64,000 nucleotides of DNA from Myotis daubentonii (Eukaryota; Chordata; Mammalia; Chiroptera; Vespertilionidae), in contig NC_081846.1 in assembly GCF_963259705.1 (NCBI RefSeq), positions 95,678,641 through 95,742,640 of the forward strand. Reading direction: 5' to 3'. The notes under the pieces were generated by a model. That model was not told the origin of the DNA. It saw only the letters and a list, made by a program, of their open reading frames with translations, and did not search any database. The translations under genes were made by a program, and so were the position numbers. Shown here piece by piece: positions 49,958 to 63,052 of this stretch (its first letter is position 1; each line of letters begins with the position of its first letter).

Positions 49958-52900
49958 ATGACTAAGAACGTGTAAGAAACACCTCAAGTACACGTAAATA
50001 GAGTCTTACTACATTTACTGTCTCATTCATTCACGGAGGTTTCCAGTGGAAAGCTGTGAAATGACGCAAATACTGGTAATATTTACGTCTCCGGGTACTT
50101 CCGGTGGCGTTCTCACGGGACTGTGCTTTCAAAAATTAAGAGTTCATGCTTACAGAGCTCAGAATTGGTGTCTGAAGCCTTGGAATGACGAGAATATTTT
50201 TTCTCTTTACAATTAAGGAGGATTGGCTTTGGCGTTTTTTTGTGTGAATCAGTTAAAATGGTGACGATTCCGGTAAATACTTCTAAGCAAACTGTCTAAT
50301 TTTGGTAAAACTGTTAAAATACACAATGATAGTTCCCAGAAAGGACTAACAACGTGTAAGAAACACCTCAAGTACACTTAAATAGATTCTTACTACATTT
50401 ACTGTCGTATTCAATCACGGAGGTTTCTAGTGGAAAGCTGTGAAATGACGCAAATACTGGTAATATTTAAGTCTCCGGGTACTTCCGGTGGCGTTTTCAC
50501 GGGACTGTGCTTTGAAATATTAAGAGTTCATGCTTACAGAGCTCAGAATCGGTGTCTAAAGCCTTGGAATGACGAGAATAGTGTTTTTGTTTACAATTAA
50601 GGAGGATTGGCTTTGGCGTTTTTTTTGTGTGAATCAGTTAAAATGGTGAAGATTCCGGTAAATACTTCTAAGCAAACTGTCTAATTTTGGTAAAACTGTT
50701 AAAATACACAATGATAATTCCCAGAAATGACTAAGAACGTGTAAGAAACACCTCAAGTACACATAAATAGAGTCTTACTACATTTACTGTCTCATTCAGT
50801 CACGGAGGTTTCCAGTGGAAAGCTGTGAAATGACACAAATACTGGTAATATTTACATCTCCGGGTACTTCCGGTGGCGTTCTCACGGGACTGTGCTTTGA
50901 AAAATTAAGAGTTCATGCTTACAGAGCTCAGAATTGGTGTCTGAAGCCTTGGAATGACGAGAATATTTTTTCTCTTTACAATTAAGGAGGATTGGCTTTG
51001 GCGTTTTTTTGTGTGAATCAGTTAAAATGGTGACGATTCCGGTAAATACTTCTAACCAAACTGTCTAATTTTGGTAAAACTGTTAAAATACACAATGATA
51101 GTTCCCAGAAATGATTAAGAACGTGTAAGAAACACCTCAAGTACACCTAAATACATTCTTACTATATTTACTGTCGTATTCAATCACGGAGGTTTCCAGT
51201 GGAAAGCTGTGCAATGACGAAAATACTGGTAATATTTACGTCTCCGGGTACTTCCGGTGGCGTTTTCACGGGACTGTGCTTTGAAAAATTAAGAGTTCAT
51301 GCTTACAGAGCTCAGAATTGGTGTCTGAAGCCTTGGAATGACGAGAATATTTTTTCTCTTTACAATTAAGAAGGATTGGCTTTGGCGTTTTTTTGTGTGA
51401 ATCAGTTAAAATGGTGACGTTTCCGGTAAATACTTCTAAGCAAACTGTCTAATTTTGGTAAAACTGTTAAAATACACAATGATAGTTCCCAGAAAGGACT
51501 AACAACGTGTAAGAAACACCTCAAGTACACTTAAATAGATTCTTACTACATTTACTGTCGTATTCAATCACGGAGGTTTCTAGTGGAAAGCTGTGAAATA
51601 ACGCAAATACTGGTAATATTTACGTCTCCGGGTACTTCCGGTGGCGTTTTCACGGGACTGTGCTTTGAAATATTCAGAGTTCATGCTTACAGAGCTCAGA
51701 ATTGGTGTCTAAAGCCTTGGAATGATGAGAATATTGTTTCTCTTTACAATTAAGGAGGATTGGCTTTGGTGTTTTTTTGTGTGAATCAGTTAAAATGGTG
51801 ACGATTCCGGTAAATACTTCTAAGCAAACTGTCTAATTTTGGTAAAACTGTTAAAATACACAATGATAATTCCCAGAAATGACTAAGAACGTGTAAGAAA
51901 CACCTCAAGTACACATAAATAGAGTCTTACTACATTTACTGTCTCATTCAGTCACGGAGGTTTCCAGTGGAAAGCTGTGAAATGACACAAATACTGGTAA
52001 TATTTACATCTCCGGGTACTTCCGGTGGCGTTCTCACGGGACTGTGCTTTGAAAAATTAAGAGTTCATGCTTACAGAGCTCAGAATTGGTGTCTGAAGCC
52101 TTGGAATGACGAGAATATTTTTTCTCTTTACAATTAAGGAGGATTGGCTTTGGCGTTTTTTTGTGTGAATCAGTTAAAATGGTGACGATTCCGGTAAATA
52201 CTTCTAACCAAACTGTCTAATTTTGGTAAAACTGTTAAAATACACAATGATAGTTCCCAGAAATGATTAAGAACGTGTAAGAAACACCTCAAGTACACCT
52301 AAATACATTCTTACTATATTTACTGTCGTATTCAATCACGGAGGTTTCCAGTGGAAAGCTGTGCAATGACGAAAATACTGGTAATATTTACGTCTCCGGG
52401 TACTTCCGGTGGCGTTTTCACGGGACTGTGCTTTGAAAAATTAAGAGTTCATGCTTACAGAGCTCAGAATTGGTGTCTGAAGCCTTGGAATGACGAGAAT
52501 ATTTTTTCTCTTTACAATTAAGAAGGATTGGCTTTGGCGTTTTTTTGTGTGAATCAGTTAAAATGGTGACGTTTCCGGTAAATACTTCTAAGCAAACTGT
52601 CTAATTTTGGTAAAACTGTTAAAATACACAATGATAGTTCCCAGAAAGGACTAACAACGTGTAAGAAACACCTCAAGTACACTTAAATAGATTCTTACTA
52701 CATTTACTGTCGTATTCAATCACGGAGGTTTCTAGTGGAAAGCTGTGAAATAACGCAAATACTGGTAATATTTACGTCTCCGGGTACTTCCGGTGGCGTT
52801 TTCACGGGACTGTGCTTTGAAATATTCAGAGTTCATGCTTACAGAGCTCAGAATTGGTGTCTAAAGCCTTGGAATGATGAGAATATTGTTTCTCTTTACA

Positions 52901-53800
52901 ATTAAGGAGGATTGGCTTTGGCGATATTTTTTTGTGTGAATCAGTTAAAATGGTGAAGATTCCGGTAAATACTTCTAAGCAAACTGTCTAATTTTGGTAA
53001 AACTGTTAAAATACACAACGATAGTTCCCAGAAATGATTAAGAACGTGTAAGAAACACCTCAAGTACACCTAAATACATTCTTACTATATTTACTGTCGT
53101 ATTCAATCACGGAGGTTTCCAGTGGAAAGCTGTGCAATGACGAAAATACTGGTAATATTTACGTCTCCGGGTACTTCCGGTGGCGTTTTCACGGGACTGT
53201 GCTTAGAAATATTAAGAGTTGATGATTACAGAGCTCAGAATTGGTGTCTAACGCCTTGGAATGACGAGAATTATGTTTCTGTTTACAATTAAGGAGGATT
53301 GGCTTTGGTGTTTTTTTGTGTGAATCAGTTAAAATGGTGACGATTCCGGTAAATACTTCTAAGCAAACTGTCTAATTTTGGTAAAACTGTTAAAATACAC
53401 AATGATAGTTCCCAGAAAGGACTAACAACGTGTAAGAAACACCTCAAGTACACTTAAATAGATTCTTACTACATTTACTGTCATATTCAATCACGGAGGT
53501 TTCTAGTGGAAAGCTGTGAAATATCGCAAATACTGGTAATATTTACGTCTCCGGGTACTTCCGGTGGCGTTTTCACGGGACTGTGCTTTGAAATATTAAG
53601 AGTTCATGCTTACAGAGCTCAGAATTGGTGTCTAAAGCCTTGGAATGACGAGAATAGTGTTTTTGTTTACAATTAAGGAGGATTGGCTTTGGCGTTTTTT
53701 TTTGTGTGAATCAGTTAAAATGGTGAAGATTCCGGTAAATACTTCTAAGCAAACTGTCTAATTTTGGTTAAACTGTTAAAATACACAATGATAGTTCCCA
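49958..53800 (+). repeat. 13-mer HOR, copy 3, reduced to an 11-mer
   Basis: The third copy lacks two monomers. In copy 2 the order is the GTTCTCACGG/GCTTTCAAAAATT monomer (45051), the TCTAGCGG monomer (45427), a second GTTCTCACGG/GCTTTCAAAAATT monomer (45816), then the CAGAATCGG monomer. In copy 3 one GTTCTCACGG monomer (50046) is followed directly by the CAGAATCGG monomer (50430). Landmarks then run 4,231 bp after copy 2: 50542, 50832, 52922, 53521. Homology ends near 53800, where ACTAACAACG replaces ACTATCAACG and the next monomer differs. Confidence 0.87.
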
Positions 53801-56800
53801 GAAAGGACTAACAACGTGTAAGAAACACCTCAAGTACACATAAATAGAGTCTTACTACATTTACTGTCTCATTCAGTCACGGAGGTTTCCAGTGGAAAGC
53901 TGTGAAATGACGCAAATACTGGTAATATTTACGTCTCCGGGTACTTCCGGTGGCGTTCTCACGGGACTGTGCTTTCAAAAATTAAGAATTCATGCTTACA
54001 GAGCTCAGAATTCGTGTCTGAAGCCTTGGAATGACGAGAATATTTTTTCTCTTTACAATTAAGGAGGATTGGCTTTGGCGTTTTTTTGTGTGAATCAGCT
54101 AAAATGGTGACGATTCCGGTAAATACTTCTAAGCAAACTGTCTAATTTTGGTAAAACTGTTAAAATACACAATGATAGTTCCCAGAAAGGACTAACAACG
54201 TGTAAGAAACACCTCAAGTACACTTAAATAGATTCTTACTACATTTACTGTCGTATTCAATCTCGGAGGTTTCTAGTGGAAAGCTGTGAAATGACGCAAA
54301 TACTGGTAATATTTAAGTCTCCGGGTACTTCCGGTGGCGTTTTCACGGGACTGTGCTTTGAAATATTAAGAGTTCATGCTTACAGAGCTCAGAATTGGTG
54401 TCTAAAGCCTTGGAATGACGAGAATAGTGTTTTTGTTTACAATTAAGGAGGATTTGCTTTGGCGTTTTTTTTGTGTGAATCAGTTAAAATGGTGAAGATT
54501 CCGGTAAATACTTCTAAGCACACTGTCTAATTTTGGTAAAACTGTTAAAATACACAATGACAATTCCCAGAAATGATTAAGAACGTGTAAGAAACACCTC
54601 AAGTACACCTAAATACATTCTTACTATATTTACTGTCGTATATAATCACGGAGGTTTCCAGTGGAAAGCTGTGCAATGACGAAAATACCTGTAATATTTA
54701 CGTCTCCGGGTACTTCCGGTGGCGTTTTCACGGGACTGTGCTTTGAAATATTAAGACTTCATGCTTACAGAGCTCAGAATTGGTGTCTAAAGTCTTGGAA
54801 TGACGAGAATAGTGTTTATGTTTACAATTAAGGAGGATTGGCTTTGGCGTTTTTTTTGTTTGAATCAGTTAAAATGGTGACGATTCCGGTAAATACTTCT
54901 AAGCAAACTTTCTAATTTTGGTAAAACTGTTAAAATACACAATGATAGTTCCCAGAAATGATTAAGAACGTGTAAGAAACACCTCAAGTACACGTAAATA
55001 GAGTCTTACTACATTTACTGTCCTATTCAGTCACGGAGGTTTCCAGTGGAAAGCTGTGAAATGACGCAAATTCTGGTAATATTTATGCCTCCGGGTACTT
55101 CCGGTGGCGTTTTCATGGGACTGTGCTTTGAAAAATTAAGAGTTCATGCTTACAGAGCTCAGAATTGGTGTCTGAAGCCTTGGAATGACGAGAATATTTT
55201 TTTTCTTTACAATTAAGGAGGATTGGCTTTGGCGTTTTTTTGTGTGAATCAGTTAAAATGATGATGATTCTGGTAAATACTTCTAAGCAAACTGTCTAAT
55301 TTTGGTAAAACTGTTAAAATACATAATGATAGTTCCCAGAAATGATTAAGAACGTGTAAGAAACACCTCAAGTACACCTAAATACATTCTTACTATATTT
55401 ACTGTCGTATTCAATCACGGAGGTTTCCAGTGGAAAGCTGTGCAATGACGAAAATACCGGTAATATTTACGTCTCCGGGTACTTCCGGTGGCGTTTTCAC
55501 GGGACTGTGCTTTGAAATATTAAGAGTTGATGATTACAGAGCTCAGAATTGGTGTCTGAAGCCTTGGAATGACGAGAATATTTTTTCTCTTTACAATTAA
55601 GGAGGATTGGCTTTGGCGTTTTTTTGTGTGAATCAGTTAAAATGGTGACGATTCCGGTAAATACTTCTAAGCAAACTGTCTAATTTTGGTAAAACTGTTA
55701 AAATACACAATGATAGTTCCCAGAAAGGACTAACAACGTGTAAGAAACACCTCAAGTACACTTAAATAGATTCTTACTACATTTACTGTCGTATTCAATC
55801 ACGGAGGTTTCTAGTGGAAAGCTGTGAAATATCGCAAATACTGGTAATATTTACGTCTCCGGGTACTTCCGGTGGCGTTTTCACGGGACTGTGCTTTGAA
55901 ATATTAAGAGTTCATGCTTACAGAGCTCAGAATTGGTGTCTAAAGCCTTGGAATGACGAGAATAGTGTTTTTGTTTACAATTAACGAGGATTGGCTTTGG
56001 CGTTTTTTTTTGTGTGAATCAGTTAAAATGGTGAAGATTCCGGTAAATACTTCTAAGCAAACTGTCTAATTTTGGTAAAACTGTTAAAATACACAATGAT
56101 AGTTCAAAGAAAGGACTAACAACGTGTAAGAAACACCTCAAGTACACTTAAATAGATTCTTACTACATTTACTGTCGTATTCAATCACGGAGGTTTCTAG
56201 TGGAAAGCTGTGAAATATCGCAAATACTGGTAATATTTACGTCTCCGGGTACTTCCGGTGGCGTTTTCACGGGACTGTGCTTTGAAATATTAAGAGTTCA
56301 TGCTTACAGAGCTCAGAATTGGTGTCTAAAGCCTTGGAATGATGAGAATATTGTTTCTCTTTACAATTAGGGAGGATTGGCTTTGGCGTTTTTTTGTGTG
56401 AATCAGTTAAAATGATGACGATTCTGGTAAATACTTTTAAGCAAACTGTATAATTTTGGTAATACTGTTAAAATACACAATGATAGTTCCCAGAAAGGAC
56501 TAACAACGTGTAAGAAACACCTCAAGTACACATAAATAGAGTCTTACTACATTTACTGTCTCATTCAGTCACGGAGGTTTCCAGTGGAAAGCTGTGCAAT
56601 GACGAAAATACTGGTAATATTCACGTCTCCGGGTACTTCCGGTGGCGTTCTCACGGGACTGTGCTTTCAAAAATTAAGAGTTCATGCTTACAGAGCTCAG
56701 AATTGGTGTCTGAAGCCTTGGAATGACGAGAATATTTTTTCTCTTTACAATTAAGGAGGATTGGCTTTGGCGTTTTTTTGTGTGAATCAGTTAAAATGGT

Positions 56801-58152
56801 GAACATTCCGGTAAATACTTCTAAGCAAACTGTATAATTTTGGTAAAACTGTTAAAATACACAATGATAATTCCCAGAAATGACTAAGAACGTGTAAGAA
56901 ACACCTCAAGTACACATAAATAGAGTCTTACTACATTTACTGTCTCATTCAGTCACGGAGGTTTCCAGTGGAAAGCTGTGCAATGACGAAAATACTGGTA
57001 ATATTTACGTCTCCGGGTACTTCCGGTGGCGTTTTCACGGGACTGTGCTTTGAAAAATTAAGAGTTCATGCTTACAGAGCTCAGAATTGGTGTCTGAAGC
57101 CTTGGAATGACGAGAATATTTTTTCTCTTTACAATTAAGGAGGATTGGCTTTGGCGTTTTTTTGTGTGAATCAGTTAAAATGATGACGATTCTGGTAAAT
57201 ACTTCTAAGCAAACTGTCTAATTTTGGTAAAACTGTTAAAATACACAATGATAGTTCCCAGAAATGACTAAGAACGTGTAAGAAACACCTCAAGTACACG
57301 TAAATAGAGTCTTACTACATTTACTGTCTCATTCATTCACGGAGGTTTCCAGTGGAAAGCTGTGAAATGACGCAAATACTGGTAATATTTACGTCTCCGG
57401 GTACTTCCGGTGGCGTTCTCACGGGACTGTGCTTTCAAAAATTAAGAATTCATGCTAACAGAGCTCAGAATTCGTGTCTGAAGCCTTGGAATGACGAGAA
57501 TATTTTTTCTCTTTACAATTAAGGAGGATTGGCTTTGGCGTTTTTTTGTGTGAATCAGCTAAAATGGTGACGATTCCGGTAAATACTTCTAAGCAAACTG
57601 TCTAATTTTGGTAAAACTGTTAAAATACACAATGATAGTTCCCAGAAAGGACTAACAACGTGTAAGAAACACCTCAAGTACACTTAAATAGATTCTTACT
57701 ACATTTACTGTCGTATTCAATCACGGAGGTTTCTAGTGGAAAGCTGTGAAATGACGCAAATACTGGTAATATTTAAGTCTCCGGGTACTTCCGGTGGCGT
57801 TTTCACGGGACTGTGCTTTGAAATATTAAGAGTTCATGCTTACAGAGCTCAGAATTGGTGTCTAAAGCCTTGGAATGACGAGAATAGTGTTTTTGTTTAC
57901 AATTAAGGAGGATTGGCTTTGGCGTTTTTTTTGTGTGAATCAGTTAAAATGGTGAAGATTCCGGTAAATACTTCTAAGCACACTGTCTAATTTTGGTAAA
58001 ACTGTTAAAATACACAATGATAATTCCCAGAAATGATTAAGAACGTGTAAGAAACACCTCAAGTACACCTAAATACATTCTTACTATATTTACTGTCGTA
58101 TATAATCACGGAGGTTTCCAGTGGAAAGCTGTGCAATGACGAAAATACCTGT
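53801..58152 (+). repeat. Mixed monomers after the 13-mer block
   Basis: About eleven monomers in mixed order. A segment of about 0.8 kb at 53885-54705 recurs at 57345-58165 (offset 3,460 bp, nine monomers), with shared AATTAAGAATTCATGC (53981/57441), CAGCTAAAATGG, AAGCACACTGTC and GTATATAATCACGG (54638/58098). Two neighbouring monomers at 55815 and 56200 both carry AATATCGC and are near-identical. No gene or foreign insert is seen. Confidence 0.76.
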
Positions 58153-61100
58153 AATATTTACATCTCCGGGTACTTCTGTTGGCGTTTTCACGGGACTGTG
58201 CTTTGAAATATTAAGAGTTCATGCTTACCGAGCTCAGAATTGGTGTCTAAAGCCTTGGAATGATGAGAATATTGTTTCTCTTTACAATTAAGGAGGATTG
58301 GCTTTGGCGTTTTTTTGTGTGAATCAGTTAAAATGATGACGATTCTGGTAAATACTTCTAAGCAAACTGTATAATTTTGGTAAAACTGTTAAAATACACA
58401 ATGATAGTTCCCAGAAATGATTAAGAACGTGTAAGAAACACCTCAAGTACACGTAAATAGAGTCTTACTACATTTACTGTCGTATTCAGTCACGGAGGTT
58501 TCCAGTGAAAAGCTGTGAAATGACGCAAATACTGGTAATATTTACATCTCCGGGTACTTCTGTTGGCGTTTTCACGGGACTGTGCTTTGAAATATTAAGA
58601 GTTCATGCTTACCGAGCTCAGAATTGGTGTCTAAAGCCTTGGAATGATGAGAATATTGTTTCTCTTTACAATTAAGGAGGATTGGCTTTGGCGTTTTTTT
58701 GTGTGAATCAGTTAAAATGATGACGATTCTGGTAAATACTTCTAAGCAAACTGTCTAATTTTGGTAAAACTGTTAAAATACACAATGATAGTTCCCAGAA
58801 ATGATTAAGAACGTGTAAGAAACACCTCAAGTACACCTAAATACATTCTTACTATATTTACTGTCGTATTCAATCACGGAGGTTTCCAGTGGAAAGCTGT
58901 GCAATGACGAAAATACTGGTAATATTTACGTCTCCGGGTACTTCCGGTGGCGTTTTCACGGGACTGTGCTTAGAAATATTAAGAGTTGATGATTACAGAG
59001 CTCAGAATTGGTGTCTAACGCCTTGGAATGACGAGAATAATGTTTCTGTTTACAATTAAGGAGATTTGGCTTTGGTGTTTTTTTGTGTGAATCAGTTAAA
59101 ATGGTGACGATTCCGGTAAATACTTCTAAGCAAACTGTCTAAATTTGGTAAAACTGTTAAAATACACAATGATAGTTCCCAGAAATGACTAAGAACGTGT
59201 AAGAAACACCTCAAGTACACGTAAATAGAGTCTTACTACATTTACTGTCGTATTCAGTCACGGAGGTTTCCAGTGAAAGACCCTGAAATGACGCAAATAC
59301 TGGTAATATTTACGGCTCCGGGTACTTCCGGTGGTGTTTTCACGGGACTGTGCTTTGAAATATTAAGAGTTCATGCTTACAGAGCTCAGAATTGGTGTCT
59401 AACGCCTTGGAATGACGAGAATAGTGTTTCTGTTTACAATTAACGAGGATTGGCTTTGGCGTTCTTTTGTGTGAATCAGTTAAAATGGTGACGATTCCGG
59501 TAAATACTTCTAAGCAAACTGTCTAATTTTGGTAAAACTGTTAAAATACACAATGATAGTTCCCAGAAAGGACTAACAACGTGTAAGAAACACCTCAAGT
59601 ACACTTAAATGGATTCTTACTACATTTACTGTCGTATTCAATTACGGAGGTTTCTAGTGGAAAGCTGTGAAATGACGCAAATACTGGTAATATTTACGTC
59701 TCCGGGTACTTCCGGTGGCGTTATCACGGGACTGTTATTTGAAATATTAAGAGTTCATGCTTACAGAGCTCAGAATTGGTGTCTAAAGCCTTGGAATGAC
59801 GAGAATAGTGTTTTTGTTTACAATTAAGGAGGATTGGCTTTGGCGTCTTTTTTGTGTGAATCAGTTAAAATGGTGACAATTCCGGTAAATACTTCTAAGC
59901 AAACTTTCTAATTTTGGTAAAACTGTTAAAATACACAATGATAGTTCCCAGAAATTATTAAGAACGTGTAAGAAACACCTCAAGTACACGTAAATAGAGT
60001 CTTACTACATTTACTGTCGTATTCAGTCATGGAGGTTTCCAGTGAAAAGCTGTGAAATGACGCAAATACTGGTAATATTTACATCTCCGGGTACTTCCGG
60101 TGGCGTTTTCACGGGACTGTACTTTGAAATATTAAGAGTTCATGCTTACCGAGCTCAGAATTGGTGTCTAAAGCCTTGGAATGATGAGAATATTGTTTCT
60201 CTTTACAATTAAGGAGGATTGGCTTTGGCGTTTTTTTGTGTGAATCAGTTAAAATGGTGACGATTCCGGTAAATACTTCTAAGCAAACTGTCTAATTTTG
60301 GTAAAACTGTTAAAATACACAATGATAGCTCCCAGAAAGGACTGACAACGTGTAAGAAACACTTAAATAGATTCTTACTACATTTACTGTCGTATTCAAT
60401 CACGGAGGTTTCTAGTGGAAAGCTGTGAAATGACGCAAATACTGGTAATATTTATGTCTCCGGGTACCTCCGGTGGCGTTTTCACGGGACTGTGCTTTGA
60501 AATATTAAGAGTTCATGCTTACAGAGCTCAGAATTGGTGTCTAAAGCCTTGGAATGACGAGAATAGTGTTTTTGTTTACAATTAAGGAGGATTGGCTTTG
60601 GCGTTTTTTTTGTGTGAATCAGTTAAAATGGTGACGATTCCGGTAAATACTTCTAAGCAAACTCTCTAATTTTGGTAAAACTGTTAAAATACACAATGAT
60701 AGTTCCCAGAAATGACTAAGAACGTGTAAGAAACACCTCAAGTACACATAAATAGAGTCTTACTACATTTACTGTCTCATTCAGTCACGGAGGTTTCCAG
60801 TGGAAAGCTGTGAAATGACGCAAATACTGGTAACATTTAAGTCTCCGGGTACTTCCGGTGGCGTTTTCACGGGACTGTGCTTTGAAATATTAAGAGTTCA
60901 TGCTTACAGAGCTCAGAATTGGTGTCTAAAGCCTTGGAATGACGAGAATAGTGTTTTTGTTTACAATTAAGGAGGATTGGCTTTGGCGTTTTTTTGTGTG
61001 AATCAGTTAAAATGGTGACGATTCCGGTAAATACTTCTAAGCAAACTGTCCAATTTTGGTAAAACTGTTAAAATACACAATGATAGTTCCCAGAAAGGAC

Positions 61101-63052
61101 TAACAACGTGTAAGAAACACCTCAAGTACACTTAAATATATTCTTACTACATTTACTGTCGTATTCAATCACGGAGGTTTCTAGTGGAAAGCTGTGAAAT
61201 GACGCAAATACTGGTAATATTTAAGTCTCCGGGTACTTCCGGTGGCGTTTTCACAGGACTGTGCTTTGAAATATTAAGAGTTCATGCTTACAGAGCTCAG
61301 AATTGGTGTCTAAAGCCTTGGAATGACGAGAATAGTGTTTTTGTTTACAATTAAGGAGGATTGGCTTTGGCGTTTTTTTTGTGTGAATCAGTTAAAATGA
61401 TGACGATTCTGGTAAATACTTCTAAGCAAACTGTATAATTTTGGTAAAACTGTTAAAATACACAATGATAGTTCCCAGAAATGATTAAGAACGTGTAAGA
61501 AACACCTCAAGTACACGTAAATAGAGTCTTACTACATTTACTGTCGTATTCAGTCACGGAGGTTTCCAGTGAAAAGCTGTGAAATGACGCAAATACTGGT
61601 AATATTTACATCTCAGGGTACTTCTGTTGGCGTTTTCACGGGACTGTGCTTTGAAATATTAAGAGTTCATGCTTACCGAGCTCAGAATTGGTGTCTAAAG
61701 CCTTGGAATGATGAGAATATTGTTTCTCTTTCCAATTAAGGAGGATTGGCTTTGGTGTTTTTTTGTGTGAATCAGTTAAAATGGTGAAGATTCCGGTAAA
61801 TACTTCTAAGCAAACTGTCTAATTTTGGTAAAACTGTTAAAATACACAACGATAGTTCCCAGAAATGATTAAGAACGTGTAAGAAACACCTCAAGTACAC
61901 CTAAATACATTCTTACTATATTTACTGTTGTATTCAATCACGGAGGTTTCCAGTGGAAAGCTGTGCAATGACGAAAATACTGGTAATATTTAGGTCTCCG
62001 GGTACTTCCGGTGGCGTTTTCACGGGACTGTGCTTAGAAATATTAAGAGTTGATGATTACAGAGCTCAGAATTGGTGTCTAACGCCTTGGAATGACGAGA
62101 ATAATGTTTCTGTTTACAATTAAGGAGGATTGGCTTTGGTGTTTTTTCGTGTGAATCAGTTAAAATGGTGACGATTCCGGTAAATACTTCTAAGCAAACT
62201 GTCTAATTTTGGTAAAACTGTTAAAATACACAATGATAGTTCACAGAAATGACTAAGAACGTGTAAGAAACACCTCAAGTACACGTAAATAGAGTCTTAC
62301 TACATTTACTGTCTCATTCATTCACGGAGGTTTCCAGTGGAAAGCTGTGAAATGACGCAAATACTGGTAATATTTACGTCTCCGGGTACTTCCGGTGGCG
62401 TTCTCACGGGACTGTGCTTTCAAAAATTAAGAGTTCATGCTTACAGAGCTCAGAATTGGTGTCTGAAGCCTTGGAATGACGAGAATATTTTTTCTCTTTA
62501 CAATTAAGGAGGATAGGCTTTGGCGTTTTTTTGTGTGAATCAGTTAAAATGGTGAACATTCCGGTAAATACTTCTAAGCAAACTGTCTAATTTTGGTAAA
62601 ACTGTTAAAATACACAATGATAGTTCCCAGAAAGGACTAACAACGTGTAAGAAACACCTCAAGTACACTTAAATAGATTCTTACTACATTTACTGTCGTA
62701 TTCAATCACGGAGCTTTCTAGCGGAAAGCTGTGAAATGACGCAAATACTGGTAATATTTACGTCTCCGGGTACTTCCGGTGGCGTTTTTACGGGACTGTG
62801 CTTTGAAATATTAAGAGTTCATGCTTACAGAGCTCAGAATTGGTGTCTAAAGCCTTGGAATGACGAGAATAGTGTTTTTGTTTACAATTAAGGAGGATTG
62901 GCTTTGGCGTTTTTTTTGTGTGAATCAGTTAAAATGGTGAAGATTCCGGTAAATACTTCTAAGCAAACTGTCTAATTTTGGTAAAACTGTTAAAATACAC
63001 AATGATAATTCCCAGAAATGACTAAGAACGTGTAAGAAACACCTCAAGTACA
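58153..63052 (+). repeat. Displaced 4.9-kb copy of 32799-37697
   Basis: This block repeats 32799-37697 about 25,354 bp downstream (25,355 after a T-tract difference near 60603/35249). Paired landmarks are AAATGGATTC 34253/59607, GACTGTACTTTG, GATAGCTCCC, the short-class deletion 35004/60359, GTCCAATTTTGG, CTCAGGGTAC 36257/61612 and GAGCTTTCTAGCGG 37356/62711. Few differences are seen (CAATTACGG near 59639, GCGTCTTTTTTG near 59844, CAGTCATGG near 60024, CACAGGACTG near 61252). The right edge is where ACACGTAAATAGAG (37690) is replaced by ACACCTAAATACATTC (63050). Confidence 0.85.
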
